Source of the DNA: Sipunculus nudus
Lineage: Eukaryota; Annelida; Sipuncula; Golfingiida; Sipunculidae
Length of the DNA stretch: 64,000 nucleotides
Assembly: GCA_026874595.1 (NCBI GenBank)
Contig: CM049309.1
Span: 49,088,079 to 49,152,078, forward strand
Reading direction: 5' to 3'
Under the pieces are notes generated by a model. That model was not told where the DNA came from and did no database searches. It was given only the letters and a program-made list of their open reading frames with translations. The position numbers and the translations under genes were made by a program. The stretch's first letter is position 1; every line of letters begins with the position of its first letter. Of the stretch, positions 14,175-27,300 are shown piece by piece.

Positions 14175-14949
14175 AACATTGACCTCTCCAGGCGTAAGTT
14201 CACTACCACATAACCAAGGAATAGAAACTATTTACCTCTCCAGGTGTAAAACACATGGACATAACCAGGCCATATTGACCTCTCCAGGTGTAAGTACACA
14301 TGCACATAACCAGGCCATATTGACCTCTCCGGGTATAAGTACACATGGACAAAACCCGGCTATATTGATCTCTCTCCAGGTGTAAGAACGCATGGACATA
14401 ACCAGTCCATATTGACCTCTCCAGGTGTAAAAACGCATGCACATAACCAACCATATTAATCTCTCCCGGTGTAAGAATACATCGGCATAACCAGGCCATA
14501 TTGATCTCTCCAGGTGTAAGTACGCATAGAAATAACCAGGCAATACTGATCTCTCTCCAGGTGTAAGAACGCATGGGCATATCCAGTCCATATTGACCTC
14601 TCCAGATGTAAGTACACATGGACATAACCAGGCCATATGACCTCTCAAGCTGAAGTGCACAATAACATCATCATTCCATATTGACCTCACCAGATGTAAG
14701 TACACATGGAAATAACCAGAACAGAACACATTGACCTCCCAAGGTGTGAGTATACAGTGACATAACCAGGCCATAGAACACATTGACCTCCCCAGTTGTA
14801 AGTATACATGGACATAACTAGGCCATAGAACATATTGACCTCTCCAGGTGTAAGTATACATGGACATAAAAAGGCAGTAGAAAACCTGGACCTCTCCAGG
14901 TGTAAGTACGCATGTATATAACCAGGCAATAGAACACGTGGATCTCTCC

Positions 14950-14952
<3 letters not shown>
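14175..14952. repeat. About 45-bp minisatellite, 17 units
   Basis: Units carry GACCTCTCCAGGTGTAAGTA then CACATGGACATAACCAGGCC. The early units are about 45 bp; later ones are 47-52 bp because of a small insertion near GAACA. A long minus-strand frame through the array (T-P-G-E-V-N repeats) exists only because 45 is divisible by three, and is not supported as a gene. The array runs directly into a TA microsatellite. Confidence 0.95.

Positions 14953-15012
<60 letters not shown>
14953..15012. repeat. (TA)n microsatellite
   Basis: About 60 bp of pure TA at the end of the 45-bp minisatellite; the last unit's AGGTA merges into it. Confidence 0.98.
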
Positions 15013-15013
<1 letters not shown>

Positions 15014-15543
15014 TCTTATGTGAACTTTGTGAACGTTTACGGTATCTTTGAAATAGTAACCTCACCATAACCTTAAAGTAATCTTGCCACTCTAATCCAG
15101 CCGGGCCTCCTTTCTTTTTGTCACGGTATCACATTTCTATCCGTAGGTTTTGGCTTTCTACAACTTTATTTTAGCCTTTGTCTTGTCTGCGTAGTCCTTT
15201 TCCAGGCCATGCGATAAGTTAAGATCTAGAGCGGTTTGATGTGTAATCGGCATTAGCACGCTAACAAGGCTGGAGAACTGATCAATACTCCTGATTATCA
15301 GCAAATTGGAATAACTGGTATAATTATTAGAAAGGGTGGCAGTGTTCCCGGCTGCCGGGCTAATATAAGTGATGAAATTTTGACCCGGGTACTCGGTAGG
15401 TATTTCCCGGTCCGGACGGAGTACTCATTATCAAGGCAACACTCTACATGAAAACATTAAATAAAAGTTCTTTCCCAATATTGCTGGAAAATGAAAATTA
15501 TAATTGATTCATAGTTAAGGTGGCTGTGGAACACAGCGTGCAA

Positions 15544-15749
15544 TCACACGCGATTTGTTTTGGTTAGCAATAAAAGAAGATACAAAAGCAAATTTAACTG
15601 CATAGATAAATACTTAAGGAGCTTATTACGAAATCCTAGCGTCCATTTACGAAAGATAATCCCTTGAAATAGCCCAGGCAAAGCCAGTCCCAACACACAC
15701 AGGTTCTTCGTGTTTGTTAATATCCACGTGTTATAGTATGTGGGGGCCG
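15544..15749 (-). CDS. DUF704x gene exon 8: hydrophobic C-terminus
   Basis: The acceptor is atattttag, phase 1, and the frame stays open for 67 codons to TGA at 15546-15544. It reads P-T-Y-Y-N-T-W-I-L then mixed residues, then K-Y-L-S-M-Q followed by L-N-L-L-L-Y-L-L-L-L-L and a basic tail T-K-T-N-R-V. This could be a transmembrane or GPI-type tail. The 3.4-kb intron before it and the lack of a strong motif make it the least secure exon. Confidence 0.5.
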
Positions 15750-18700
15750 CTAAAATATCCAAAAACATTCAACAAAGACATCTGGCGGCAAGCAGACGAA
15801 CCAGAGTTTGCAAAGGGTGTTTTCAACTAGTGACATTTAACCTTCCGCACATGTGCAACCAAGAACCTTCATCTACATGAATGGCTGCTTGTTAACATTG
15901 GCGCAAGTACCGTGTTTAATAATAGCTTTGGGTTAACAACGTCAAACATCCATCACATAAGCATTATAAGGACCTTTCCTATAGCAGCAGTTACCTACAT
16001 TTCATGTACACAGACTAAGCCGAAGTCATATAAATTCTACAGATAATGCAGATGAATAGATGGTTTTATATACAGTTATATACGTATTCGAATACTAGAA
16101 TCAAGGGTGAGAAAAAGGGACAGTGTTATTGTATGTTCGGGTATACAGATAGCCTCAAAGATACCATTTGATTGTCTAACATTTAACGTAGACGTTTTGA
16201 GACAAGTTTAAATTGCTGTTGACAATCCGGTCGCTTATAACAAACAAAAGTCACTGGGTGTTCAAAATGGATGCAACGTGGAAACCCCATTTGGGACTAT
16301 CTAAATGGTTCTTTACGGCGCGCCAGACGCACCAACTTCAATTGTTGGTCCGTTACTTGATGTTTAAGGGCGATAGACGTGGCTATTCCCAAAGGTATGT
16401 TCAATAACACGGAGAAAGCACCAACTTCAGTCACTAATGGTTTCGTCAAGCGCTTAACTATCATAACGGGTCACTAGATAGATTTTAGTCATCTTAGTTG
16501 CTAAACGAGTCAGTGAAAAGCTTGGTTTGCCAAATGAATATTAAAGCTTAGGAAAAACGACCACAATTAAGATATGACACCAAATTACTAAACCATCTGC
16601 TGTTTTAAAAACATGCAAATGTATCTTAGCTGCTAATGAATAACATTTGCACTTAGCAGCATTCACAGCAAAACAATTTCTTTCTTTTACAGATCGATAA
16701 TCTTTCACTTAGCTGAGCGTCTATGATGTTGTTGCACAACACATATAGGTATTCATCGTGGAACATAATATATCACTTAGTGTTAAATCCTGATAACTTT
16801 ATTTTGCGTGTAAAACATTACATGAAAAATTAATAAAAACAAAATTACATGTACATGTACTGTCATTTTCTAGTATCTGTACCGAAAACAGTATTCAGGA
16901 TTGAAGAGTTATTCCTCACACTTAGGAATATGCTTTTTCGCCTTACCCGCACATTATTCAATATATCATAAGATGAACTGTAAAGATTAAACAATATACG
17001 CATCCCGAGATGCGAGAGACTTGTAAGATGTCATGGGCAGTAAGAGCGAACTAAATATATACATGTATTTGCCCTATCGTGTCCGTGACCTAGCTTAAGT
17101 GTTTCGGGGCTGAATCAATAACAATTCCCATAACGATGAACGATAATAGAGGTCAAGAGGCGGCAGAATGGGCAGGTTAAAATGAAGCCTATTCCATTCG
17201 CAAACCTGATGAATTATTCAGTCTAGAATGAGTCGGCATCTTTTAATCACTTAAACCTCGAGTATAATCAATTATACGAAACAGAAACCAGTGCCGTATC
17301 TTTCCCTTAACAAAATACGTTGTATTTAAGACATATTGGTCTATTCTGTTATATTAGATTTCATGCTTGGTACTAAATTTAAGCCTGATACTAAAATATC
17401 TGCAGGTAATCACATATTCCTCACCAAGACTTTAGGGTTTTTTATGCGCCACATACGATTTTAAATTGTTTATTTTCACAAGTGGACTTGTATTCCTTAA
17501 TAGTTATTATCGATTGAAGCGGATGGGGAGACCAACCAGTTTTCGAAACCCGTTTTATGACTTATTTAAATTTGTTTTTGTAAGTCCCATCCTTTAACAT
17601 CTCATTATTCCCTTAAACATGTGATTGCATTTTCGCAACTTACGATCTCGAACCCCCATTATCAAAGTTAAGCTAAATATTTATTTTTTTTCAAATTTTT
17701 CATTGGTCACAAAATCCCACAAACATACACACACACACACACAAACCACACGCTGTCATTTTTGAGCTTTAAACAAAAGGGCTAACGAATAATCCACAAG
17801 AAGCAACATGTACATAAGAGCCAATCTGCCTTCTGGATTTGCCCATTGGCGTTAATGGTCAGAGATCACACCATGCAGGGGCGGATCCAGAATTGAGAAA
17901 AGAGGAAGGAGGGTCCAACCAAGGAGGACTAATAAAAAATAAAAAAAAGGTCCCGAGGTTCGGAAAAAGGGGGTATCAAGGCCGCCTAATTTTGTCTGAA
18001 ATCCTTAAAAAAGGTTGCTTCGGGTAATAAAGGTGGACCCCCCCCCCTGGATCCGTTTATTCTGGACTTTCAGAATCGACATCCAACGATTTACCAATCA
18101 AACTGTGTCCTACTAAACAGCTAACCCAAATGGATCCACAACTTTAGCTTTTCTGGTGTGTTAATCACGCGGTTATAGGGAAAACCTAAGTCTATGTTCA
18201 GTCATGCCTAACAAGCTATCAGTTTGGCTGTCATAACCGTTACCTCAGGAGTACTGAGTTAAGTCTTGGATTCTGATTGGTTTTGGCTTGGGTCTCAAAG
18301 GAAAAATCGGTCGCCAACACAAATTAGCCTCATGGAACAGTAATTAGACTTCCACAGTAATATTTCAAGGCTTCTATAGAACTGTACCACAGTCACGCGA
18401 TGCATGCGTCGGCAGGCCAGCCGAACACGATTGTAACTATGTAAGTGCTGCTGTTTCTTTTCCTGAATCCCGTCATCATTAATTATTGAACATTCTGTGC
18501 TAAGACACTGTAAATGTCTCGGTATCTACAGATAACCACTGTTCAAATGTATTAGCCCTTTAATCTTCCCTATATGACAGTGTTCATTCTAAAATAACCA
18601 GTTAATTTCAGAATATAACAAAGTTAGGAGGGTATAATGACTGTGTACTGAAGATACAGAAGTTGTAGCGTTCAATAACCACACCATGAGGATGAGGTGT

Positions 18701-21264
18701 GTTTCAAATTTTCAATGAAAAAAAGACATACAATAGAAAGAGAATAGAAATAAAAAGCGTAACTACCAGAGCGTTTATTATAGATAAATGGATCCCTGAG
18801 TTGTCATGTAAAGTTGGACGTTAGAGCTTCAAGGGTAAAACGTAATTTTCTTCTGTTGTAACAATGACAAGGGCAGATGCGGTTATTTTATAAAAGAGAA
18901 ATTGATAAGTACACGTATATAATTTTCTTTATAGAGCAGTATATGTAATACAGGTTTTTGAAGTTGAAGTGTGTGCTATATTATATATAATTGTTTTTTT
19001 TACAAGCTAAATATTAACATACATTTCCTGTCCTATCATAAAAAAATATATGTCTATGTGACAAAACAATTTGTATATCAAAATATAAATATTTGGCAAT
19101 AAGACTGGTTAAAAACTTACCTGGTGGCGCCATCTTAATCACCATGGCGACAGGACCTCCACAATATTGTTCGGAAAATTTCTCTAAATACTGGGTCACC
19201 TCTTTCTTGTAATATCTCTGGAAGAAAATATCGCCGTATGATTAAAAGGAATGAAACTAATCACTTCTGGCAATTATTTACATGTCTTACATTATTTAAT
19301 CAATTTATGAGCATGTAATTTTCTTCCATTCTTATTTAATTATATTCATCTTTCTTTTTTTTTTTTTTTTTTACTTTATGACTGGAATTCTGTCAATATA
19401 CAAAATAGGCCTATAACACAATGATTTACGACATTAATCAAAAATCGGTGCTTCCGTCATCCCATATCGCAACACCATTATTACATCATTCTATATACCG
19501 TAATCCCAGATATATTTGCTGGCCTATTAAAATGTGTACAGTTAATAAATATAAGCAATTTGCTTGAAAATAAAATAAGTGTGACGTAAGTCGATATATA
19601 TTTATATAGGGTCATTTCTCTCCGCTCACTCCTTCACAAGCTACAGGAAAACTGGTTCACACGTCAACGATTATATAATTATATTTTGAAGATAATGAGC
19701 TTTCCAGCTAATCTCTGTAATCTTTTTTGTAGCTCCTGGAAGAACAGTGACCCTGTGATGCTTAAAACCAGGGTCTGTTTGAAAGAAGTCAGGACAAGGG
19801 GTAATGCAAACCCCTATTATACGGGTTATGTAAAGGTTAAATATGAAAATGCAATGGTTAAGAGTAAACAAGTTATTCCTAAATAAACAGACGTCGCTCA
19901 CCATTCACGTTGTTGTAAAAGACAAGTCGGTTTTGCATAATATTTCAAAAATGATTTTCATTAAGCTTAGAAATTCCTGTTTTAGTTCCCATAATGTTAA
20001 CAAAAATGTCTTAAAGTAAGATCCATTGAATCAAACGTTGATGATGGACCGGACAGATATGTAGCGTCATACAAAGCCTTTCCTGTCCGAACTCCCATTG
20101 TATATTATGTTTTCACAGTAATGGGCACAGGTGTCAAAATTATCCAAAATGTAGAAAAAAGAACTGATACATTACGTGTTATCAACCATGCCTTAATTAA
20201 AAAACGTATCGCACGTAATAGATCTGTTAGTTTTTGTCCATTTAAACTGAATCAGTAGTGTAACTTACCATGCAGTGGAAAAAAGGCGGAGTAATTTCAT
20301 CCGAGCTATTTTCTGGTCCCATTCTGACTAGTAAATGTATTCCTCCGCGAGCCATCCACTGTGCCACGCATCTCATTTGAATTGCTTAAAGAGAAATGGA
20401 TGCTGCATTATTGAACGTGAATTCGATAATCTGGTATAACTACAAATAATAAATATATCGATATCATATTTTCCATGCAAGCCTCCCTTTCAAGTTCGTC
20501 ATGTACTTTGGAAAAGTACACTTTTTTTCGTGGATACAGAAATGCTATTTAATAATTTATAATCCGTTTCACCAAGAGGTGCCAATTCAAATTTACAATG
20601 ACATAATCCCTGGAATGAAACCAAAGCAATACTTTGCAAATTATTTTTAAAATGAGATTAAGTCAGTAAATGAAAAAATAAAATAAAAAATTGCACACAC
20701 AACCATAGTTTAATGCTGCTGATTGGTTATAAATTGTGTCAAATATCCTGGAAGATTCAACTATCATGGAGGAATAAACTCGAAATGTCGCCTTCATACG
20801 CAAACCCCATGCCCCTCCCCCATCCCCTTGTGTCATGCACGCTTTGTATTGTACCCGATAGTTTAAGGGCAAAAACCGGAATTTCCTAGGCGTGGCTGCA
20901 GTAGGATCCATGGTAACGGTTGAGTACCACCACTATCAAATATGATATCAAAAAGCAATGCGTACTTACATACGTTAAATGTCGTTGGCATGCCAGGACA
21001 GCGCTTAAAGTGAAAAGAATAGTCCCCCTTCGCAGCACATGGTGTCGCTGTTGTCTCTTCATGTGCACAGAACACATTACTGTGGTTCGCGTATTCCACT
21101 TTATAATTTTCACGGAACGGACATGGTATTGGTACATGACTCTCTGAAAGGAGATATATATGGTGGTCTTATTAGAGAGGTCATTTATAATCAATATAAA
21201 TGCTTGGGGTTCACTCAAGTGTGGTCTTAATAGACAGGTGATCTTATTACACAGGTGGTCTTTC

Positions 21265-21331
<67 letters not shown>

Positions 21332-24300
21332 TACATCAGGGAAGGGGTAATAATAAAATGTAATAGTAATAGTAAATTACAAGTTTTCAAACTTAAATTA
21401 ATATTAACTGTAATAGACAAGAACCTGTAATTGTGAAAGTAATATGACCTCAAGTAACAGATTAGTAGCTATTACTTTAACTATTACAACCCTTGACTAA
21501 AACAGGTTAGGGATGGAGCGTTTGTTTGATTATATTGAAACCCAGAAAAGGCTCAAGTGTAGTATGATTATCTCAAGCTAGATGCTGTCATGGTCCAGTG
21601 GTAACGAAGCATCAAGTAATGGCTTGAGATGATAACCAATTAGATAAACCCTGGGTTTGTTTGTAGATGCATTAACTTGGCTTGGTCAGTAAACATTACA
21701 GTAGTGCTAGATTACATTTTATGTAGGACTAGTTATTTTCAGCTGAGGACAGACATTGCTGCTGCAGTGCTACTGATGATTGAGTATTTGACAGTCCGCT
21801 TGTCATAACCTCTGATGAGTTAATTAGTGATGCCACAGACAGCGAATGAGGGCCTGTTTGTACTAACCATGCACTATTGCATCTAAGTACTATGGCTTGA
21901 ACAAATCTTGTTGAGAGTGTTTGAAAATGTAATGTTTATCTTGTGTTATAAAAATATGCTCAGGATAAACTGGGCAAATCAAACGAGATGTGAAAAAATG
22001 GTTCGTCTTACTTAGGTTTGAGGTTAGTGGATATTAATCACATCAATAGCTCTTATTTTAAAATCTGGTTCCAGATTGGAACATACTTAACCCAACAGAA
22101 ATAAATGTATTCCCATGTAAACATAAAATCAATGTATACAGAGTAATCTCATACATAATTTGCATATATACAAATATATGCATATAATGTAAAAGAGCTA
22201 GGCCTATATTTTATTTTCATCTATCCAAATGTACTCGTGACTAGTTTCACTAAACTTCAAGTCACATAAAAAACACTTCTTGATATCGAGAACGATATTT
22301 TCTGTCCTCCGTGATTTCTTGTGGTAACTTCCGCATTAATACCTTTAGTAATTATAGAATTAACATTTCAAAATATAACTAATCACAGAGGTTAATTGTG
22401 ACACCAAAAGTTTGCTAGTTATATTTTCTTGTGACCATTTATTTCCAAATAATATGTCATGTATATGTTTTCTGCCTATTCTTTTCAATCATTTCAAAGA
22501 TTAATGAGACACACGATATACGCTTCCGACATCCGACCTGCGACATCCATGAAAAAAAAAAAAAAAAACGATGGTGGGCATGGCAAAAAATGAATCACTC
22601 ATTGAACTAGGCCAGGGATATGGGACGCGAATATTCTCCTAGGACAGTGCCAAGAATCTATTTGCAGAGAAAAATTTGCCGCGATTGGACACGTAATGGC
22701 AGAAACCTCGCCGGAATAAAGGGAAGGCAAAAAATAATAGGATGCCAAGTGGTTATTATAACAATGTGATAAATCGTATTGTTTAAATTAAAAATACCGA
22801 TTTTTTAGATTGTGTCAAATTGTTTCCATTTACTTTAAACTTAACCGGTTAAAGAACAAATGAGGCGGGGGCAATAAGCGTTACAGGTGGAAGTAGGTAG
22901 GTGAGAACCAAAGCCCTTTCAGCTTAGATATCAGGTGCTGCAATTAGCTTATCATCCCGTGCTTCCAGCCAATCCCCAGCCCGCTACCCCCACCCAAAGC
23001 TATATAACTACCTGTTAAGCCTGTGAACAAGTGAGTGAGAGAGTTACAATCTCACGTCTAGTGCCACGTTCTCTTTTAATCTTTTCCCACTTTAATTACA
23101 GGAGTCATTCAGTGGGATAATCGCCTCGCAATTTATCTACATAAGGCCTTTGATGTTAAACAGATCAAGGGAATTAACAAGTCTTTCCTTGGTTTTAAGA
23201 GATCAGGATAATACTTCTTTTGGCCTGTCTTTCGTAAATCGATCGAAGAATTACTCGAAGGATCCGATTGTTTTATCAAGTCAGATTAAATGATTATAAT
23301 ATAACAGAGTTACTAGTATTGATGAAAACTAAATCCAATGATTCATCCTTTTTTATTCTGGAAAATTCTGGGATAATTATTTCGACATTTTGAGGGTAGT
23401 AACACTGAGAAAGCCACCATAGATAATCCTTACTAGATAAGGTTTTACTAGATAAGTTGTTTGGACATGAAACAAAATAAAACGAACCAGTCACTTTGTC
23501 TCCAGAGCAAATAAAATTCTCTAATTTATTTCCTGACCTACAATTTTTTCTTAGATTCATAGAGTATGATCTGACTGGAAAAAAAGGAAACTAATTTGCC
23601 ATGTTTTCTCTGATTCCAAGGATGGATGGACACCCTTTATAAAGTACTCTGTTGGTTAAGTTGTGCATTTCTTCTTTCAATTCTGATATCAATTTTAATT
23701 TACTTTACCTTCTTCCATGGCTTTGATTATTGAAACGCTGTTAATTAATGCATTGATCTTCGCTCGGGCGATATTTAATTAAAGGGAAATTCTTGTTAAA
23801 ACATTGATAACACGCCTTAACAGAAAGGAGCCACTATCTGCAAAACAGATCCACTCTCAACCCAACATTCAGTTACCTGAACTGTGTTATGTTTTTCATG
23901 TTACTACTTGTATAATTTATTTTAATAAAACGTTTGAGTGTCGAAATATTCCTATTTCAGATTGAATTTCAATGTCACACGTCAGGATTTCATAGCCGTG
24001 TTCTGAAATGCTTTTATCTATAAATATACAGGCTTGTTTAAATCCTAAATTTTAAAACAGAGCACACCATTCTTTTTAGTCTGAGCTTAGTTTAAGGCCT
24101 TGAACATTGTCACGATTTGTTTTACAAGCCGTATGGCTAGCTTAATGAAATTTCAATATACTTTATTTAATAGAAATCCGGGTATCAGGAATATTGACCA
24201 AATGCAGACAAAACGTATGTCAGATGTTAATCACAACAGTTAATCAATTATCAACCGGTCGGCATATGTGTATGTATGTGTGTCCAGATTGAAATTTAGG

Positions 24301-27300
24301 AAAATTTGCTTAGGGTGACCCTAAAGGTAAACTATTTAGCTTTGTATTGAAAGTTTTTGTTGTTGCCAAAACATGAATAAAAATTATTGAAACAGTATTT
24401 TTTTGTGAAGAAACGGCCACCATTTTTACTTTAAGTTAACTACATACATGTACATCTACATAATTTGATACCGGTTTCGGACTACGTGACAGGAGAGTAT
24501 CACATGCTTCCTCTCATTTTATAGTCTAGCGTTACCCAGGCCCGGTGACTTCTGCACCTGCGGTCCTGGATGCGTGATCGTCCCCATTGCTTGGTTATAC
24601 TACCGAGGAACCCCCGTAAGGTGCACTCGTTTATAAGTGAAACACGGCCGATGGGTACAGTGGGGGCCGACCTTGAAAAACCTAACCGTCACTAGAAGAT
24701 ATCAAGTGTCTCGAATTTCATTATTGTATTCTGGAAAATGTAATGGCTAGCGGTACATGCAATCATAAGATGGGGACGGACCGGTGACCCCCAACGGCAC
24801 CCCTTGGTTTGACCCTGGTAAAAGTGTTAAGTGTGAAATTATTTGCAGGAGGACGGCGAGACACTCTAGTTTAATATAGGTTCGTAGAATTGCTAGTTCT
24901 TTGTTGATAATATCCGGACATTCATTATCAGTTTTGCCGATAAGTGTGGCTGGTTTTTCTTATCCTTTTCCACAACTTCCAGGTTCTGTTCCACATTGAA
25001 AAAAATGACTAGTATTCTGTGAATATGGGTAAAATTAACATATGAAGCAATATGGCGCACACATCATCTGTCATATATTACGGCATTTCTATCGTAAAGT
25101 AGTAATGTCGTTAAGTAATTTTTGGACCTGTACATTTCACTGACCTGATATTGTAATACAGAAACTAATATAATTATTTGATTATAAAAAAGCCTTTATG
25201 TTAGTGTACCTTACCTCGTAGGAGCAGACCAGGTAGATGGTATTGTCCGTGCTCACAGGTAGTCCTATTGCTCTTCTGCGGTGTCACCGGGTCACATTCT
25301 GAAAATGTTTATGTTAATTGTGATTTCTTCGTATTTTCACAAACTGTTAGTTTATAATTAAGCATTCTATAGAAATATGTTTCAAGTGCATTCTAAAGAA
25401 TTATTTCAAAATAACTTTTTAACTGATCAGTTGAGAAAAAATGCAGGGCCATTGTAGGTGGGATACAAAAATACGTGACAGTTCTTCAAATGCTGCACTT
25501 ATACAACACACGACAAGAGCAAGAGCAGCAATTAGCGACCTTAATACCGGGATTATGAGACTTATTCGCAATGTAGGAAGCACACATAATAAAATTATGC
25601 GAAATGTTGTGAAAATGGCATTGATTTGTATTCCTTTTTTTAGACAATTTTTGTCTTTCTGGTTTATACTTTTTTTGTTTTTACAGTTATATGAGATTAT
25701 ACTTAAAGTTCCTAAGCCTCTGAGTGTTGCATTTAGTGTAGTTTGGGGAAATATTCTGGTAAGGGTTAATATGTTTTGTATCTAATCTTCAGGGTGTTGC
25801 ATTGAGTGCAGCTTTGGGGTAAATACTTACCCACAGTTAGTTGAAGCGCATTAAAGTGCCTCTGCACCAAATGAAAGCAAAGGTCACAGTTGTGAGACCT
25901 AAAATGGAAAGCAAAGGTACGTCACAATTTCATTTTGTAACATAATAAAGTAACTAATGCAACTCCACTTTTAACCAACTGAAAACAGACGGATGGTTAA
26001 TACATTCCTCTCTTGTCGTCCATGTTGGTTATTTATCACGGAATAGATGTAGCCCCTAGAAGGGAAAACCCATCAGTTAAGAAGCAATGATTAACGGGTC
26101 AAGGGATTATGACATCATGGGTATATTTATAGGAATGTATTAAAAACCTAAACACCGCAGAGCATCCACGCTACTATGAGAGCAGTTTGCAGGGGCAGAT
26201 CGAATATTTTGAAAAAAAGTAGTTTGGATCCCTTCTGTTGTGTCATCAACCAACCTCTTAAGTTCTCTGCCTTGTGAAGGTGAAACGCAAGTACAAAGCC
26301 ATTTTAGTCGATATGCCAAGGGCGATAATACAGGTCGTAATTCTATTACAGTAAGGAACCCTTTGTAAAATTCAAGACTGCTAGTGCTGCTAGCAAATAC
26401 AATGAAAACGGCCTTAACTCCCAATTCTTGGTTAATCTCACAATTATCGCCCATTTAAGGCTTTTCTTCATCATGTAGAAAACAACATGGATGCCGATAT
26501 TCTTTTTGGTATCACAGCACCTTTGCTTAATATCTTTCCCCAAAGAAAGCGTTTAACAGAGGTCTTAAGAATAAGGAAGCCTGCATTATATTTGGCATTT
26601 TTGTTCGACTAAAATTGGTATATTCTCCCTATTTTTTTACTTCTTCATGCAAGTGTGCCGGTTACAGGACTATATCAATGGCATTTACGTTGCACGTCAG
26701 CTCTTAATAACTGAACTGAATTGAAGAGATATTTAGACAATAAATCTGTTCTTAAAAAGCATCCTGTCACTTAGTCACGAGAGGACTCCCACGGAATCTC
26801 TAGATCATTTATAAATAACTTCTTTGTATTGTCGTGGGTGTCAAATGCACATAAAACAACATTAATAATCAATTGTATCAAATGACAACCTGTATAAACA
26901 TCTATTTCATGTCAGTGCAGGGAACTCAACAGAGGACATGACACCCCCTTCTGATTGGGTAAATTATGGATCCCGCTGCTTTTTACAAACCAGAATAATA
27001 CAGTGCTTTTTAGACTACATTTCTGACAGAAAATAAATATAACCTATCCAAATAGAATTCACTGCGAAAGTTAAAGGGCAGGTTTGCATAGAAAAACAGC
27101 AAAGAAAATATAAGTTTTCAGCCCAGATGTAATGATAATACGTTGCCCACCGTCACATTAATCATTCACCTTTTTCATAACCTTCAATATCTGGATTCTA
27201 AGAGGTGATTTTTTACCATATATTTATTATAAGGGAGGATTTATAATGATGAACTGATAAATAATATAATATATTTAACTTTTAATAAAAATATAATACT

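Noticed and set aside
14232..15068. Long minus-strand open frame with T-P-G-E repeats
   Set aside because: It is produced by the 45-bp minisatellite and the TA run; no splice signals, start context or domain.
25441..25785. 114-codon plus-strand frame in intron 3
   Set aside because: No motif; its end is a local duplication of sequence around the exon 3 donor.
26346..26543. Minus frame with C-C-D-T-K-K-N-I-G-I-H, considered as the missing CYRC-type exon
   Set aside because: Exon 3 at 25831-25898 supplies this segment with correct phase and a better match.
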